A stretch of 64,000 nt of DNA from Bacteroidales bacterium (GCA_017938925.1 JAGBAO010000009.1:1-64000), one strand, 5' to 3'; counted from the stretch's first letter, positions 8,662 through 17,552 are shown. Numbers and translations: made by a program. Notes: a model not told the origin generated them from the letters alone.

Positions 8662-10002
8662 ATGAGCAACCATTCACTTCTGGCGGTTTCGCCTATCGAC
8701 GGACGCTACTCGCGTCAGACTGAACCTTTGAGAGAGTATTTCAGCGAATATGCACTTATCAAGTATCGCGTACGCGTGGAAATCGAGTACTTCATCGCAC
8801 TCTGCGAGATTCCCCTCCCCCAGCTTGCAGATTTCGATCGTTCGAAGTTCGAGGCATTGAGGGACATCTACAGGAACATGACCCCTGAGGATGCTGCAAA
8901 GGTGAAGGACATCGAGAAGGTGACCAACCACGATGTGAAGGCTGTGGAGTATTTCATCAAGGACCGTTTCAAGGAGATGGACATAATGAAGTGGGGAGAG
9001 TTCGTGCATTTCGGACTCACATCCCAGGACATCAACAACACCTCCGTGCCTCTTTCATTCAAGGAAGCGCTTCAGGAGTGTTTCATGCCGGTTCTGGACG
9101 AGGTGCTCGGACTGATCAAGGGCATGGCATCCGACTGGGCCGAAATCCCTATGCTCGCGAAGACTCACGGCCAGCCGGCCTCCCCTACCCGTGTAGGCAA
9201 GGAATTCGGGGTGTTCGCCGCACGTCTTGAGGAGCAGATCCGCCAGTTCTCGCTTCTGACCTATCCGGCAAAGTTCGGCGGAGCGACAGGAAACATGAAC
9301 GCGCACAAGGTGGCATATCCTGCCATCGACTGGATCGGCTTCGGCGACAGATTTGTGGGTTCTCTGGGCCTGAAGAGGTCGTTCCCGACCACTCAGATCG
9401 AGCACTATGACAATCTTGCATCTCTGTTCGACTGCCTGCGCCGCATCAATACGATACTGATCGATTTTGCACGCGACATCTGGACATATATTTCAATGGA
9501 GTATTTCCGTCAGAAGGTGAAGGCCGGCGAGGTGGGCTCATCCGCGATGCCGCACAAGGTGAATCCTATCGACTTCGAGAACGCCGAGGGCAACTTCGGA
9601 GTGGCAAACGCCCTCTACACCCACCTCTCGATGAAGCTTCCGATCTCGCGTCTGCAGCGTGACCTGACAGACTCGACAGTTCTGCGCAACATCGGAATGC
9701 CGCTTGCACACTCCCTCATATCCCTCAACTCTCTGAAGAAGGGACTCGGAAAGCTCATCCTCAACGAGGACGCAATCCGCGCAGATCTTGAAAGGAACTG
9801 GGCTGTGGTCGCCGAGGCCATCCAGACCATCCTCCGCCGTGAGAACTACCCTAACCCATATGAGACACTCAAGGCCCTCACACGCACCGGAGCCGGCATC
9901 AACCATGAAATAATCGCCGACTTCATAGAGACTCTCGAAGTCAGCGAGTCAGTGAAGGAGGAGCTCAGGGCCATCACTCCTTGGACATATACGGGATTTT
10001 AA
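8662..10002 (+). CDS. purB: Adenylosuccinate lyase
   Basis: 446 residues; cleaves SAICAR and adenylosuccinate in purine synthesis. The N-terminus LLAVSPIDGRYSRQ is the typical PurB start; family motifs are TSQDINNT (120-127), THGQPA (168-173) with the catalytic His, and the flexible-loop signature SSAMPHKVNP (293-302). An upstream in-frame ATG at 8626 is inside the promoter and was not used. The stop overlaps the stop of the convergent DivIC-like gene by four bases. It is of the long, E. coli-like PurB type. Confidence 0.97.
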   Translation: MSNHSLLAVSPIDGRYSRQTEPLREYFSEYALIKYRVRVEIEYFIALCEIPLPQLADFDRSKFEALRDIYRNMTPEDAAKVKDIEKVTNHDVKAVEYFIKDRFKEMDIMKWGEFVHFGLTSQDINNTSVPLSFKEALQECFMPVLDEVLGLIKGMASDWAEIPMLAKTHGQPASPTRVGKEFGVFAARLEEQIRQFSLLTYPAKFGGATGNMNAHKVAYPAIDWIGFGDRFVGSLGLKRSFPTTQIEHYDNLASLFDCLRRINTILIDFARDIWTYISMEYFRQKVKAGEVGSSAMPHKVNPIDFENAEGNFGVANALYTHLSMKLPISRLQRDLTDSTVLRNIGMPLAHSLISLNSLKKGLGKLILNEDAIRADLERNWAVVAEAIQTILRRENYPNPYETLKALTRTGAGINHEIIADFIETLEVSESVKEELRAITPWTYTGF

Positions 10003-10322
10003 TCTTCTATGATATACACATCTTCGCCAGGGACAGCAAAATTGAACTGCTCTCTGGCGAATTTTTCTAATGTATCCTTGTCATTACGGAGCATCTTCAG
10101 ACGGACCTCCATCTCGGCATTCTGAGCCTCATACTGTTCTATGAGTCTTTCCTGCTGCCTTGTTTCGATTCCAGCCTTGACCCAATGTATGATGGTGTTG
10201 CCCGGGCCGACGATCCAGACAAAGAGGAAAACTGCTGTGGAAAGGGTCACAAACCACACGAATTTGCGTCTCGGGCCGCGATAAGCCTCCTTGATTTTTC
10301 CGGTGATATCAGACATTTTCAT
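9999..10322 (-). CDS. DivIC/FtsB-like septum formation initiator
   Basis: 107 residues: short cytoplasmic tail, one transmembrane helix (about 22-42, FVWFVTLSTAVFLFVWIVG), then a coiled coil (about 52-90, rich in Gln/Glu/Leu) and a short C-terminal end (REQFNFAVPGEDVYIIED) typical of FtsB/DivIC proteins that connect to FtsL and FtsQ in the divisome. A second start two codons inside (MSDIT) is possible. Convergent with purB, stops overlapping. Confidence 0.85.
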   Translation of the reverse strand: MKMSDITGKIKEAYRGPRRKFVWFVTLSTAVFLFVWIVGPGNTIIHWVKAGIETRQQERLIEQYEAQNAEMEVRLKMLRNDKDTLEKFAREQFNFAVPGEDVYIIED

Positions 10323-10354
10323 AAACTTTCGGTTTCATAGGGTCAATGTATCGA

Positions 10355-10362
10355 CAAAAATA
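10355..10362 (-). promoter_or_regulatory. -7 box upstream of the DivIC-like gene
   Basis: Minus-strand TATTTTTG matches TAnnTTTG, 32 bp before the ATG at 10322. Confidence 0.5.
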
Positions 10363-10423
10363 GTTAATTTTGAAAGATTTTTGAAATCAGCGACAATAAT
10401 TATAAATCTAAAATATTTAAAGC

Positions 10424-11359
10424 ATGAAACCTACACTTTTGGTACTCGCTGCCGGTATGGGCAGCCGTTATGGCGGACTCAAGCAGATGGATGGACTCGG
10501 TCCAAGCGGAGAGACCATCATTGACTACTCTATCTACGACGCGGTAGAGGCTGGATTCGGAAAGGTCGTATATGTTGTACGTGAGTATTTCAGGGAGCAG
10601 ATGGAGCAGGTGGTGAAGGAGAAGTACAGCAACGTGAAATGCGTGGACGGCGAGCCTCTCGAATTCCAGTTCGTGACTCAGGAGCTCAACAAGATTCCTG
10701 CTCAGTTCACCCTCAATCCTGAGCGTGAGAAGCCATGGGGAACAGCTCATGCAGTGCTCATGGGCAAGGGCGTGGTCAACGAGCCTTTCGCTGTCATCAA
10801 CGGTGACGACTACTACGGCAAGGAATCATTCCGCATCCTCGGAGACTGGCTCAGGGCTCACGAAGGCAAGACAGGAGAGTATGCTCTTGTAGGCTTCGAG
10901 CTTGACAACACCCTTTCTGAATCAGGCGGAGTGTCACGCGGAATCGGAACTGCAGATCAGACCGGCTTCCTCACAGACGTGGTCGAGCATCACAAGATCG
11001 CAATGGCCGAGGATGGCAAGATCTACGGAGAGAACAACGTGACTGGAGAGACTGTCGAGCTGGCACCTAAGTCACTCTGCTCGATGAACATGTGGGGATT
11101 CACACCGGACTATTTCGAAAAGAGCGAGGAGATCTTCACAAAGTTCCTTGAAAAGAACGTGAACGAACTCAAGGCAGAGTTCTACATCCCATACGCCATC
11201 GACTGCATGATCAAGGAGGGCACAGGAAGAACCGAACTCCTCTCCACCCCGTCACGCTGGTTCGGAGTCACCTTCAAGGAGGACAGACCGGGCGTAGTCG
11301 CAAAATTCCAGGAATTCGCAGACAAGGGCATCTACCCTACTCCTTTATATAATAAGTAA
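10424..11359 (+). CDS. Sugar-phosphate nucleotidyltransferase family protein
   Basis: 311 residues of the NTP_transferase fold. The nucleotide-binding signature LAAGMGSRYGGLKQ is at 8-21; FAVINGDDYYG carries the metal-binding aspartates. It converts a sugar 1-phosphate and an NTP into a nucleotide sugar, but the substrate is not clear: the sequence does not match RmlA, GalU or GlmU closely. Bacteroidota commonly carry such a stand-alone protein. Its stop lies two bases before the start of the CPBP protease gene, so they form an operon. Confidence 0.85.
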   Translation: MKPTLLVLAAGMGSRYGGLKQMDGLGPSGETIIDYSIYDAVEAGFGKVVYVVREYFREQMEQVVKEKYSNVKCVDGEPLEFQFVTQELNKIPAQFTLNPEREKPWGTAHAVLMGKGVVNEPFAVINGDDYYGKESFRILGDWLRAHEGKTGEYALVGFELDNTLSESGGVSRGIGTADQTGFLTDVVEHHKIAMAEDGKIYGENNVTGETVELAPKSLCSMNMWGFTPDYFEKSEEIFTKFLEKNVNELKAEFYIPYAIDCMIKEGTGRTELLSTPSRWFGVTFKEDRPGVVAKFQEFADKGIYPTPLYNK

Positions 11360-11361
11360 GG

Positions 11362-12261
11362 ATGAAACATTTTTTCAAAAGACATCAGGGAAGAGGTTCA
11401 TACGACCTCTTCTCTACTTATAGCCACTACCTTCCGGGAATCGGAGGCATGTTCATGCTGCTGGCCATGTTCTTTGTTGGAGCGTTGCTCGGGAATGTGC
11501 TGGTGCTCCTGCTCCAGGCCGGATTCTCGGCAGAGTTCGCACAGGAATACGGTACGGTGATTTCGTATCCGGTGATGTTCATTCCTCCTATGCTCTATGC
11601 TTCATTCCAGAGCAGGAAAAACGAGTTCCTGCCATGGGGAGAGGACGGAAATCCACCTGTTGGAGTTCCGTTGGACACCAATAATTTCGGACGTCTTGGA
11701 GGAGGCTGGCTTTCCCTGGTCGTGTCCATCGCCACCATGGCGGCATCCTTTGTTGCTGAGCCTGTGAACACCATGCTTCCTGAAATGCCTGAACTCCTGA
11801 AACAGGCTCTGGAGCAGCTGACAGAAGGTCCTATATGGATCTCACTCCTGTCTGTCTCCATCTTCGCACCTTTCTTCGAGGAATGGCTCTGCAGGGGTAT
11901 AGTTCTCAGAGGACTTCTCAAGAAGATGAAACCGGGCTGGGCAATTGCCGTGTCTGCATTGTTCTTTGCCGTGCTGCACATGAATCCATGGCAGGCAATC
12001 CCGGCATTCATCCTGGGACTTCTCTTCGGATATGTGTATTACAAGACTGGCTCACTCAAGCTGACCATGCTCATGCACTGCGTGAACAACACCCTTGCAG
12101 TGATATGCAGCCATATTCCGTCCCTTGCTGAGGCGGAGACGTTCATGGATGTTATGAGCCCGTGGGCATATGCCTGCATCTATGCAGCGTGCATATTCTT
12201 CCTGACTGCTGCGGTGATCACTCTCCGCGGCATCCAGCCGGCAAGGCCCCGCGAAATCTAG
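11362..12261 (+). CDS. CPBP-family intramembrane metalloprotease
   Basis: 299 residues with about eight membrane helices. Conserved motifs of the CPBP (Rce1-like, formerly abortive-infection) family: EEWLCRG at 173-179 (two Glu), HMNPWQ with His206, and HCVNN with His239 and Asn242. The family cleaves membrane-associated substrates, known mainly for CAAX processing and bacteriocin immunity. The substrate here is unknown. Stop overlaps the convergent YccF gene stop by four bases. Confidence 0.88.
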   Translation: MKHFFKRHQGRGSYDLFSTYSHYLPGIGGMFMLLAMFFVGALLGNVLVLLLQAGFSAEFAQEYGTVISYPVMFIPPMLYASFQSRKNEFLPWGEDGNPPVGVPLDTNNFGRLGGGWLSLVVSIATMAASFVAEPVNTMLPEMPELLKQALEQLTEGPIWISLLSVSIFAPFFEEWLCRGIVLRGLLKKMKPGWAIAVSALFFAVLHMNPWQAIPAFILGLLFGYVYYKTGSLKLTMLMHCVNNTLAVICSHIPSLAEAETFMDVMSPWAYACIYAACIFFLTAAVITLRGIQPARPREI

Positions 12262-12626
12262 ACTATGGTCTTTCCGAAAGGGACCAGGGCAAGAAGGGCC
12301 ATCTTGAAATGCTGAAGGCCGAACGGAATGCCGATGATCGTCACACAGAACACGACTCCCAGTCCCAGATGGGTGAGGGCTATCTCGATTCCGCCGAAGA
12401 TGATCCATATGATATTCATGCACACAGACAGACATCCGCTGTCCTGAGGACCGGCCTGCACCTCATGCCCGAAAGGCCAGAGGGCGAATCCGGCAATCTT
12501 CATCAGCTGAAGACCGAAAGGAATACCAACCACTGTCAGGCAGAGCAGGAGCCCGAACAAGAAATAGTAGAGTGCGATAAAAAGTCCTCCAAAAAGGATC
12601 CAGATAATGTTTCCAATCAGTTTCAT
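12258..12626 (-). CDS. yccF: YccF domain inner-membrane protein
   Basis: 122 residues with four hydrophobic segments in two repeated halves: NIIWILFGGLFIALYYFLFG and NIIWIIFGGIEIALTHLGLG, each followed by a VVGIPFGLQ/IIGIPFGLQ motif. This internal duplication is diagnostic of YccF. Function in the cell is unknown. ATG 12626 shares a base with the stop of the MurU-like gene (TAATG); a TTG three codons upstream is rejected. Being coupled to the MurU-like gene ties it to the amino-sugar cluster by position only. Confidence 0.9.
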   Translation of the reverse strand: MKLIGNIIWILFGGLFIALYYFLFGLLLCLTVVGIPFGLQLMKIAGFALWPFGHEVQAGPQDSGCLSVCMNIIWIIFGGIEIALTHLGLGVVFCVTIIGIPFGLQHFKMALLALVPFGKTIV

Positions 12627-13483
12627 TATTTCCAAGAGTATTTGTTCATGAATTTTTCTGCAATTTCAAGGGTGTCCAGTTTACCAACATCCAGGAAGTC
12701 AAGATTCTGTGCAACGACTCCATAGATCGGCATACGGGAGGAAGCCCACATATAGAAGTTCATTATAGGGAATCTCGTTCCGACAACATCGTCGGCCGGG
12801 AGTCCCTTTTCCTTTATATATGCATCCATCAGACCGAACACCTTGTCGGACATGATGTGGATTCCGGAGAAACCATATGCAAGACAATCCTCTATATTAA
12901 GAGAAGAATCTGCCAGATGGTAGTCTCCGGTATTCGTGTTATGCCAGCCGACCAGGCTCATGTCCTCAGGACGGAATAGCAGGAAACGAGAAGTTTCACG
13001 TTCGCTCACAAGAAGGGTGGCAAGCGACTCCGGATGCACCTGCGAGGCCAGCCAACCGAGGTCCGCATTGGAGAAGATGTCCACATTGTGAATCAGGAAA
13101 TGGCCGCAGCCTTCAAGAAAGCGGCGTGCATGAAGGACTGCTCCTCCGGTTTCAAGGAGCATGGCGGATTCATCGGAGATATCGACCGGGAGATGTCTTG
13201 ACGTCCTCCCGTCGCCAGGCATGAAAGGGAGGGTGGAGTCGTCCGAGAGGGCGGCATGGCGATATCCATCCAGCCACGTGACTATCTTTGGAGCGAAATG
13301 GTGGACATTGACCACCACTCCCTCTATCAAAGGGTTCCCCTCCGCATCCTCGACCGCTGACAGTTTGTTCAGAACGTGCTCCAGCAGGGGTTTGCCTCCG
13401 ACAGGCACAAGAGCCTTCGGGAGAGTGTCCGTAATCGGTTTCAGGCGGGTTCCGAGACCTGCCGCAAAAATCATTGCTTTCAT
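12626..13483 (-). CDS. MurU-like sugar-1-phosphate uridylyltransferase
   Basis: 285 residues. N-terminal signature MIFAAGLGTRLKPITDTLPKAL with Lys for the phosphate, VGGKPLLEH, and HNVDIFSN holding the metal-binding Asp. This pattern is that of MurU, which makes UDP-MurNAc from MurNAc-alpha-1-phosphate and UTP, and of related NDP-sugar pyrophosphorylases. The next gene upstream on the same strand is an AmgK-like kinase, which would supply the substrate; this context raises MurU over RmlA-type or HddC-type activity. A 110-bp gap with a palindromic repeat separates the two. Confidence 0.8.
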   Translation of the reverse strand: MKAMIFAAGLGTRLKPITDTLPKALVPVGGKPLLEHVLNKLSAVEDAEGNPLIEGVVVNVHHFAPKIVTWLDGYRHAALSDDSTLPFMPGDGRTSRHLPVDISDESAMLLETGGAVLHARRFLEGCGHFLIHNVDIFSNADLGWLASQVHPESLATLLVSERETSRFLLFRPEDMSLVGWHNTNTGDYHLADSSLNIEDCLAYGFSGIHIMSDKVFGLMDAYIKEKGLPADDVVGTRFPIMNFYMWASSRMPIYGVVAQNLDFLDVGKLDTLEIAEKFMNKYSWK

Positions 13484-13507
13484 ACCGTATATCTCAATCT
13501 ACTGTAA

Positions 13508-13584
13508 ACCAACAACTTAAGCTTTTGTCCTGCATGGCGCGGAAGGCAGGACAACCGGGTATAATGCTAATTATCAACCACTTA
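13508..13584. repeat. Intergenic palindromic repeat, copy 1
   Basis: Stem TTGTCCTGC (13525-13533) and GCAGGACAA (13546-13554) around a 12-nt loop, flanked by CAACAACTTAAGC on the left and TCAACCACTTA (13574-13584) on the right. A related element at 38376-38437 shares the 14-mer GGAAGGCAGGACAA and the 11-mer TCAACCACTTA. Confidence 0.65.
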
Positions 13585-13593
13585 AGCCGCACG

Positions 13594-15015
13594 CTATTCC
13601 TGCTCTCTATGGCGAAGGGAGACGCGGACAGAAGGAAATTTCTGTGCCAGATGGGCTGCGAGGTGCTCGGCGCAGTAGACCGAACGGTGCTGTCCCCCCG
13701 TGCAGCCGAAACTCACCATCAGGCTGGTGAAACCCCGGCGTGAATACGTCTCGACATGAGGGTCAACTACCCCATAAACGTGCTCCAGGAAACTGAACAC
13801 CTCTCCATCCTCCTCAAGGAAACGGATCACAGGCTCGTCACGGCCTGTCAGTTTCTTATAGGGCTCGTACCTGCCCGGATTGTGGATGGAACGGCAGTCG
13901 AACACATAGCCTCCACCGTTTCCAGACAGATCGACGGGAAGTCCCTTCTTATATGAAAAGCTGCACACCTTCACATGCAGAATCCCGTCCGAAGCATCCT
14001 GTTCCTTGAACCGTGGCATTTCCGTCAGTTTGCCGAGAAGTCCGGTCAGATATGGATATGGCCAGTCACGCACAGCAAGCTGGCTGCGAAGAAGGTTCAT
14101 GGCACGAGGGATGCTGACCAAAAAAGGAGCCTTGTTTTCGACCAGTCCGCGGAAACCGTAAGCACCGAGGAGCTGCAGGATCCTGAACAGGATGAACAGA
14201 CCGAGGTTCCTCTCGAACTCATTCCTGTCCACGGTCATATACTCCCCTGCCGCGTCCAGATAAGTGTCAACCAGTCTACGTCTCAGATCCTCGGGATAGG
14301 CCGCACGCGGCTGCCACACGAAGGAGGCGAGGTCGTAATATACCGGTCCCCTGCGTCCTCCCTGGAAATCGATAAAATACGGCTGGCCGTCACGGAGCAT
14401 GACATTACGGGACTGAAAGTCCCTATATAAAAACGTATCTTCCTTGTACTCATCGACATCCGGCCCACCTAAAAGGTCATCTGCCAGCTTTTCGAACTCG
14501 TCCTGAAGACGCATCTCATGGAATTCCAGTCCGGATGGTTTCAGAAAACAGTACTTGAAATAGTTCAGGTCGAACATCACCATCCTCCTGCTGAACGACG
14601 GCTCCGGGTACCCGACCGAATAATCAAGGCCTCGTCCGCCCTCAAACTGCATCTTCGGCAGAAGGGCTATGGTGCGGCACAACAGTTCCTCTGCCTCCTC
14701 CAGCCTGCCGGCCTCGAAATCGTCGCACACCTTGTCATACAGCACAACGTCACCCATATCCTCCTGGATATATGTCATCCCGTCCTCACCCACGGCATAG
14801 ACTTCAGGTACAGGCAGACCTCTTGACCTGAAATGCGAGGCCATGGTGACAAAGGCATCATTCTCCTCCGGCACCAGTCCTATCACCCCCACACAGGAGC
14901 GCTCCCCGTCAGAAAGGCGGTAATACTGTCTGTTGCTTGCAGAAGGAGTCAGGGGCACGGTTTCAGATGGCGGGCATCCGTAATATTCCGAATATAATGT
15001 CTGTAGTCTCTTCAT
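13594..15015 (-). CDS. AmgK-like amino-sugar kinase fused to RapZ C-terminal domain
   Basis: 473 residues. The N-terminal ~330 are an aminoglycoside-phosphotransferase fold kinase: SNRQYYRL, YIQEDMGD hinge, catalytic loop YRDFQSRN (197-204) and metal-binding FIDFQ (Asp216), as in AmgK, which phosphorylates MurNAc/GlcNAc at the anomeric carbon. The C-terminal ~125 are the RapZ C-terminal domain: FDCRSIHNPGR (372-382) and GCTGGQHRSVY (437-447). In E. coli that domain binds glucosamine-6-phosphate and controls GlmS through small RNAs. The RapZ N-terminal P-loop domain is absent. ATG 15030 is an alternative start five codons upstream. Next to a MurU-like gene and divergent from a GlcNAc-kinase-like gene. 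Confidence 0.85.
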   Translation of the reverse strand: MKRLQTLYSEYYGCPPSETVPLTPSASNRQYYRLSDGERSCVGVIGLVPEENDAFVTMASHFRSRGLPVPEVYAVGEDGMTYIQEDMGDVVLYDKVCDDFEAGRLEEAEELLCRTIALLPKMQFEGGRGLDYSVGYPEPSFSRRMVMFDLNYFKYCFLKPSGLEFHEMRLQDEFEKLADDLLGGPDVDEYKEDTFLYRDFQSRNVMLRDGQPYFIDFQGGRRGPVYYDLASFVWQPRAAYPEDLRRRLVDTYLDAAGEYMTVDRNEFERNLGLFILFRILQLLGAYGFRGLVENKAPFLVSIPRAMNLLRSQLAVRDWPYPYLTGLLGKLTEMPRFKEQDASDGILHVKVCSFSYKKGLPVDLSGNGGGYVFDCRSIHNPGRYEPYKKLTGRDEPVIRFLEEDGEVFSFLEHVYGVVDPHVETYSRRGFTSLMVSFGCTGGQHRSVYCAEHLAAHLAQKFPSVRVSLRHREQE

Positions 15016-15075
15016 AATCGATACAATCATGCGAATTTACGAAATTTATGGATTCCATATGTCATAATTGTCTTA

Positions 15076-15083
15076 TATATTTG
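15076..15083 (+). promoter_or_regulatory. -7 box upstream of the GlcNAc-kinase-like gene
   Basis: TATATTTG matches TAnnTTTG, 31 bp before ATG 15115. No convincing -33 box. Confidence 0.5.
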
Positions 15084-15114
15084 CAGAAGAAACGGATAGG
15101 AAGATAATACTGAT

Positions 15115-15960
15115 ATGGATATGAAGAGAATGCTGATATGCGAGTCCGGAGCCACAAAGGCTGACTGGAGAGTGGTCGAGAACGGCCGACAGACCGCAAG
15201 AGTGCTGTCGGAAGGGATAAACGTCTCCACCATGCCGATGGATGCCGTGGAATCCAGGATCAGGAAAGCCGCTCTGGAGCTGCCGGAGGCTGAATATGAC
15301 GAGATACATTTCTATATGGCGGGCGTCGCAACACCTCCGATCAGATCCGCCATCGAGAATATTCTGAAGAGGGATTTCAAAGTCTCGGAAGTTGAAGTGC
15401 AGAACGACCTGACGGGAGCCGCACGTGCCGCCTGCGGACATGAGCCGGGGATCGTGGCCATAATGGGCACAGGATCCAACTCCTGCTACTGGGACGGTCA
15501 GAAGATAGCTCTGCATGTAAAATCCGGAGGCTTCATCCTCGGAGACGACGGGTCTGCCTCCGTTCTCGGCAGGATCTTCATTTCAGACTTCATCAAAGGT
15601 CTGGTGCCGGCAGAGATTGCAGAGGAATACTCAAAGAGGTTTCCTTCCGGCTACCCTGAAATCGTGGAGCTGGTCTATCACAACTCCGACCCTTCCGCAT
15701 GGCTCGGCAGCCTGTGTCCGTTCATCCTTTCATTTTATGAGCATCCTTACATCAAGAAGCTGGTGGACAGCCACATCCAGGCCTTCGTGGACAGAAGTCT
15801 GAAACAGTACGACATCGCCAAGTACCCAGTCGGAATCATCGGAGGCTTCGGAAATGCGCTGAAGGACATCATTCGTCCGATATTCGAAGACAGCGGAATC
15901 CGCATCCGGGCGTTCATCCCTGATCCGATCGAGGAACTCATCAGATATCACAGCAGGTAA
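15115..15960 (+). CDS. BadF/BadG-type ATPase, probable N-acetylglucosamine kinase
   Basis: 281 residues, ASKHA fold. PHOSPHATE-1 motif ESGATKADW near the N-terminus, PHOSPHATE-2 IVAIMGTGSNSCYWDG, then SGGFILGDDGSAS, and a late adenosine segment IIGGFGNAL. These match the BadF/BadG/BcrA/BcrD family that includes GlcNAc kinase and the MurK kinases for MurNAc/GlcNAc. The benzoyl-CoA reductase activator role is excluded by lack of the cysteines and context. Starts at codons 3 or 6 are also possible. It is divergent from the AmgK-RapZ fusion, consistent with amino-sugar recycling. Confidence 0.8.
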   Translation: MDMKRMLICESGATKADWRVVENGRQTARVLSEGINVSTMPMDAVESRIRKAALELPEAEYDEIHFYMAGVATPPIRSAIENILKRDFKVSEVEVQNDLTGAARAACGHEPGIVAIMGTGSNSCYWDGQKIALHVKSGGFILGDDGSASVLGRIFISDFIKGLVPAEIAEEYSKRFPSGYPEIVELVYHNSDPSAWLGSLCPFILSFYEHPYIKKLVDSHIQAFVDRSLKQYDIAKYPVGIIGGFGNALKDIIRPIFEDSGIRIRAFIPDPIEELIRYHSR

Positions 15961-16033
15961 GAGGCCGACCTGCTCCCATGGCCGCAGGTCTGCATTTATT
16001 TGAATTTCCGTGAACATTTTGAACAAAATTCAT

Positions 16034-16041
16034 TAAATTTG
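16034..16041 (+). promoter_or_regulatory. -7 box of the pncB-pncA operon
   Basis: TAAATTTG matches TAnnTTTG, 23 bp before ATG 16065. Confidence 0.5.
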
Positions 16042-16064
16042 GCGGATTTAAATAAGGAAACGCT

Positions 16065-17552
16065 ATGCTGAATCATGCATATTGTTCGGACAAGTACCAG
16101 TACACGATGGGAAAGTCCTTCTATGACAGCGGAATGAAGGATCAGCACGCTGTCTTCAACATGTTCTACAGGAAGGCTCCTGAAAACAACAACTGGGCTG
16201 TGGTGAGCGGAACAGATGAGGTCATCGAGATGATAGGACACCTCGGAAACATGGAGCCGTCATTCTTCGAGAAATTCCTTCCCGGAGAAGAGTACGCCGA
16301 ATTCCGCGGCTATCTTTCCGCAATGAAGTTCACCGGAACCGTATATGCAATGCGCGAAGGCGAAATCGTATTCCCTAACCAGCCTATAATCATAGTGGAA
16401 GGTCCTCTGATCGAGGCCCAGGTGCTTGAAACCCCTATTCTATGCATCATGAACCACCAGATGGCGGTGGCGACAAAGGCATCGAGGGTGTGCCGGGCTA
16501 CGAACCGCCCTGTCAGCGAATTCGGTTCGCGAAGGGCTCACGGCCCATGGGCTGCGACATACGGAGCCAAGGCTGCGGTAATCGCAGGCTGCGCAAGCAC
16601 ATCCAACATCCTTGCAGGAGCAATGTTCGACTACGGTTCGACGGGAACCATGGCCCACAGTTTCGTGACTGCCTTCGGAAGCAGCGTCGAGGGAGAGCAC
16701 AAGGCGTTCGACACCTATATCAAGACACACAGGAACGAAGGCATCATCCTTCTTATCGACACCTACGACACCCTGAAGTGCGGCATCCTTAACGCAATGA
16801 GGGCATTCAGGGAGAACGGCATAGACGATGGATATGCTCCAGGATATGGAGTCCGGCTCGACAGCGGTGACCTTGCCTATCTTTCAAGCGAGTGCCGCAG
16901 GATCCTGGACGAGAACGGATTCAAGGCATGCAAGATATTCGCAACCAATTCCCTGGACGAGTATCTGATCACGGATCTTGAGCGCCAGGGCGCATGCATA
17001 GATTCATACGGAGTGGGTGACGCCATTGCGACCAGCAAGGCGAATCCTTGCTTCGGAAACGTCTATAAGCTTGTGGAAATTAACGGAGAGGCCGTGCTGA
17101 AACGCTCCGAAGACAAGATCAAGCTCATCAACCCGGGCTGCCAGATCACATACAGGATCATGATCGACGACCCGTCAAAGGGAGAAATATACAAGGTGGA
17201 CGTGACCTGCCTCAGAGGCGACAGCCTGAGCAGGAAGATAGAGGCCGGCGAGACATTCACAGTCTGCGACGAATACGACCGCTATAAGAGCAAGACCTTC
17301 GAGGCGGGAGAATACACCGCCCTCATCATGCAGCACAAGGTCATCGAAAACGGCGAGAGATGCGCTCCGGAACACACGCTTGCTGAAAAGAAGGAATACT
17401 ACAACACGGTCCTCAGGCATTTCAGCCCGAGCGAAAGGCGTCTTATCAACCCTCATTATTATAAGGTGGACATCTCTGACGACCTGTACAACCTCAAGAT
17501 GGGAATCATCAACCGCCTGGTTTCAGAAATCAAACAGTTCAGACATGAATAA
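16065..17552 (+). CDS. pncB: Nicotinate phosphoribosyltransferase
   Basis: 495 residues. Converts nicotinate and PRPP to nicotinate mononucleotide in NAD salvage. Features of the family: N-terminal YCSDKYQYTMGKSFYDSG, the active-site EFGSRRAHGPWAATYGAKAA (phosphorylated-His region), VRLDSGDLAYLS, and IFATNSLDEY/GVGDAIATS that binds phosphate. It belongs to the longer subgroup of NaPRTases. Its last eight bases overlap the start of pncA, so the two consecutive salvage steps are translationally linked. Confidence 0.95.
   Translation: MLNHAYCSDKYQYTMGKSFYDSGMKDQHAVFNMFYRKAPENNNWAVVSGTDEVIEMIGHLGNMEPSFFEKFLPGEEYAEFRGYLSAMKFTGTVYAMREGEIVFPNQPIIIVEGPLIEAQVLETPILCIMNHQMAVATKASRVCRATNRPVSEFGSRRAHGPWAATYGAKAAVIAGCASTSNILAGAMFDYGSTGTMAHSFVTAFGSSVEGEHKAFDTYIKTHRNEGIILLIDTYDTLKCGILNAMRAFRENGIDDGYAPGYGVRLDSGDLAYLSSECRRILDENGFKACKIFATNSLDEYLITDLERQGACIDSYGVGDAIATSKANPCFGNVYKLVEINGEAVLKRSEDKIKLINPGCQITYRIMIDDPSKGEIYKVDVTCLRGDSLSRKIEAGETFTVCDEYDRYKSKTFEAGEYTALIMQHKVIENGERCAPEHTLAEKKEYYNTVLRHFSPSERRLINPHYYKVDISDDLYNLKMGIINRLVSEIKQFRHE

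Noticed and set aside
11595-12011. 138-codon minus frame over the CPBP gene
   Set aside because: Antisense shadow without domain.
15073-15516. 147-codon minus frame over the GlcNAc-kinase-like gene
   Set aside because: Shadow; the plus frame has the ASKHA motifs.
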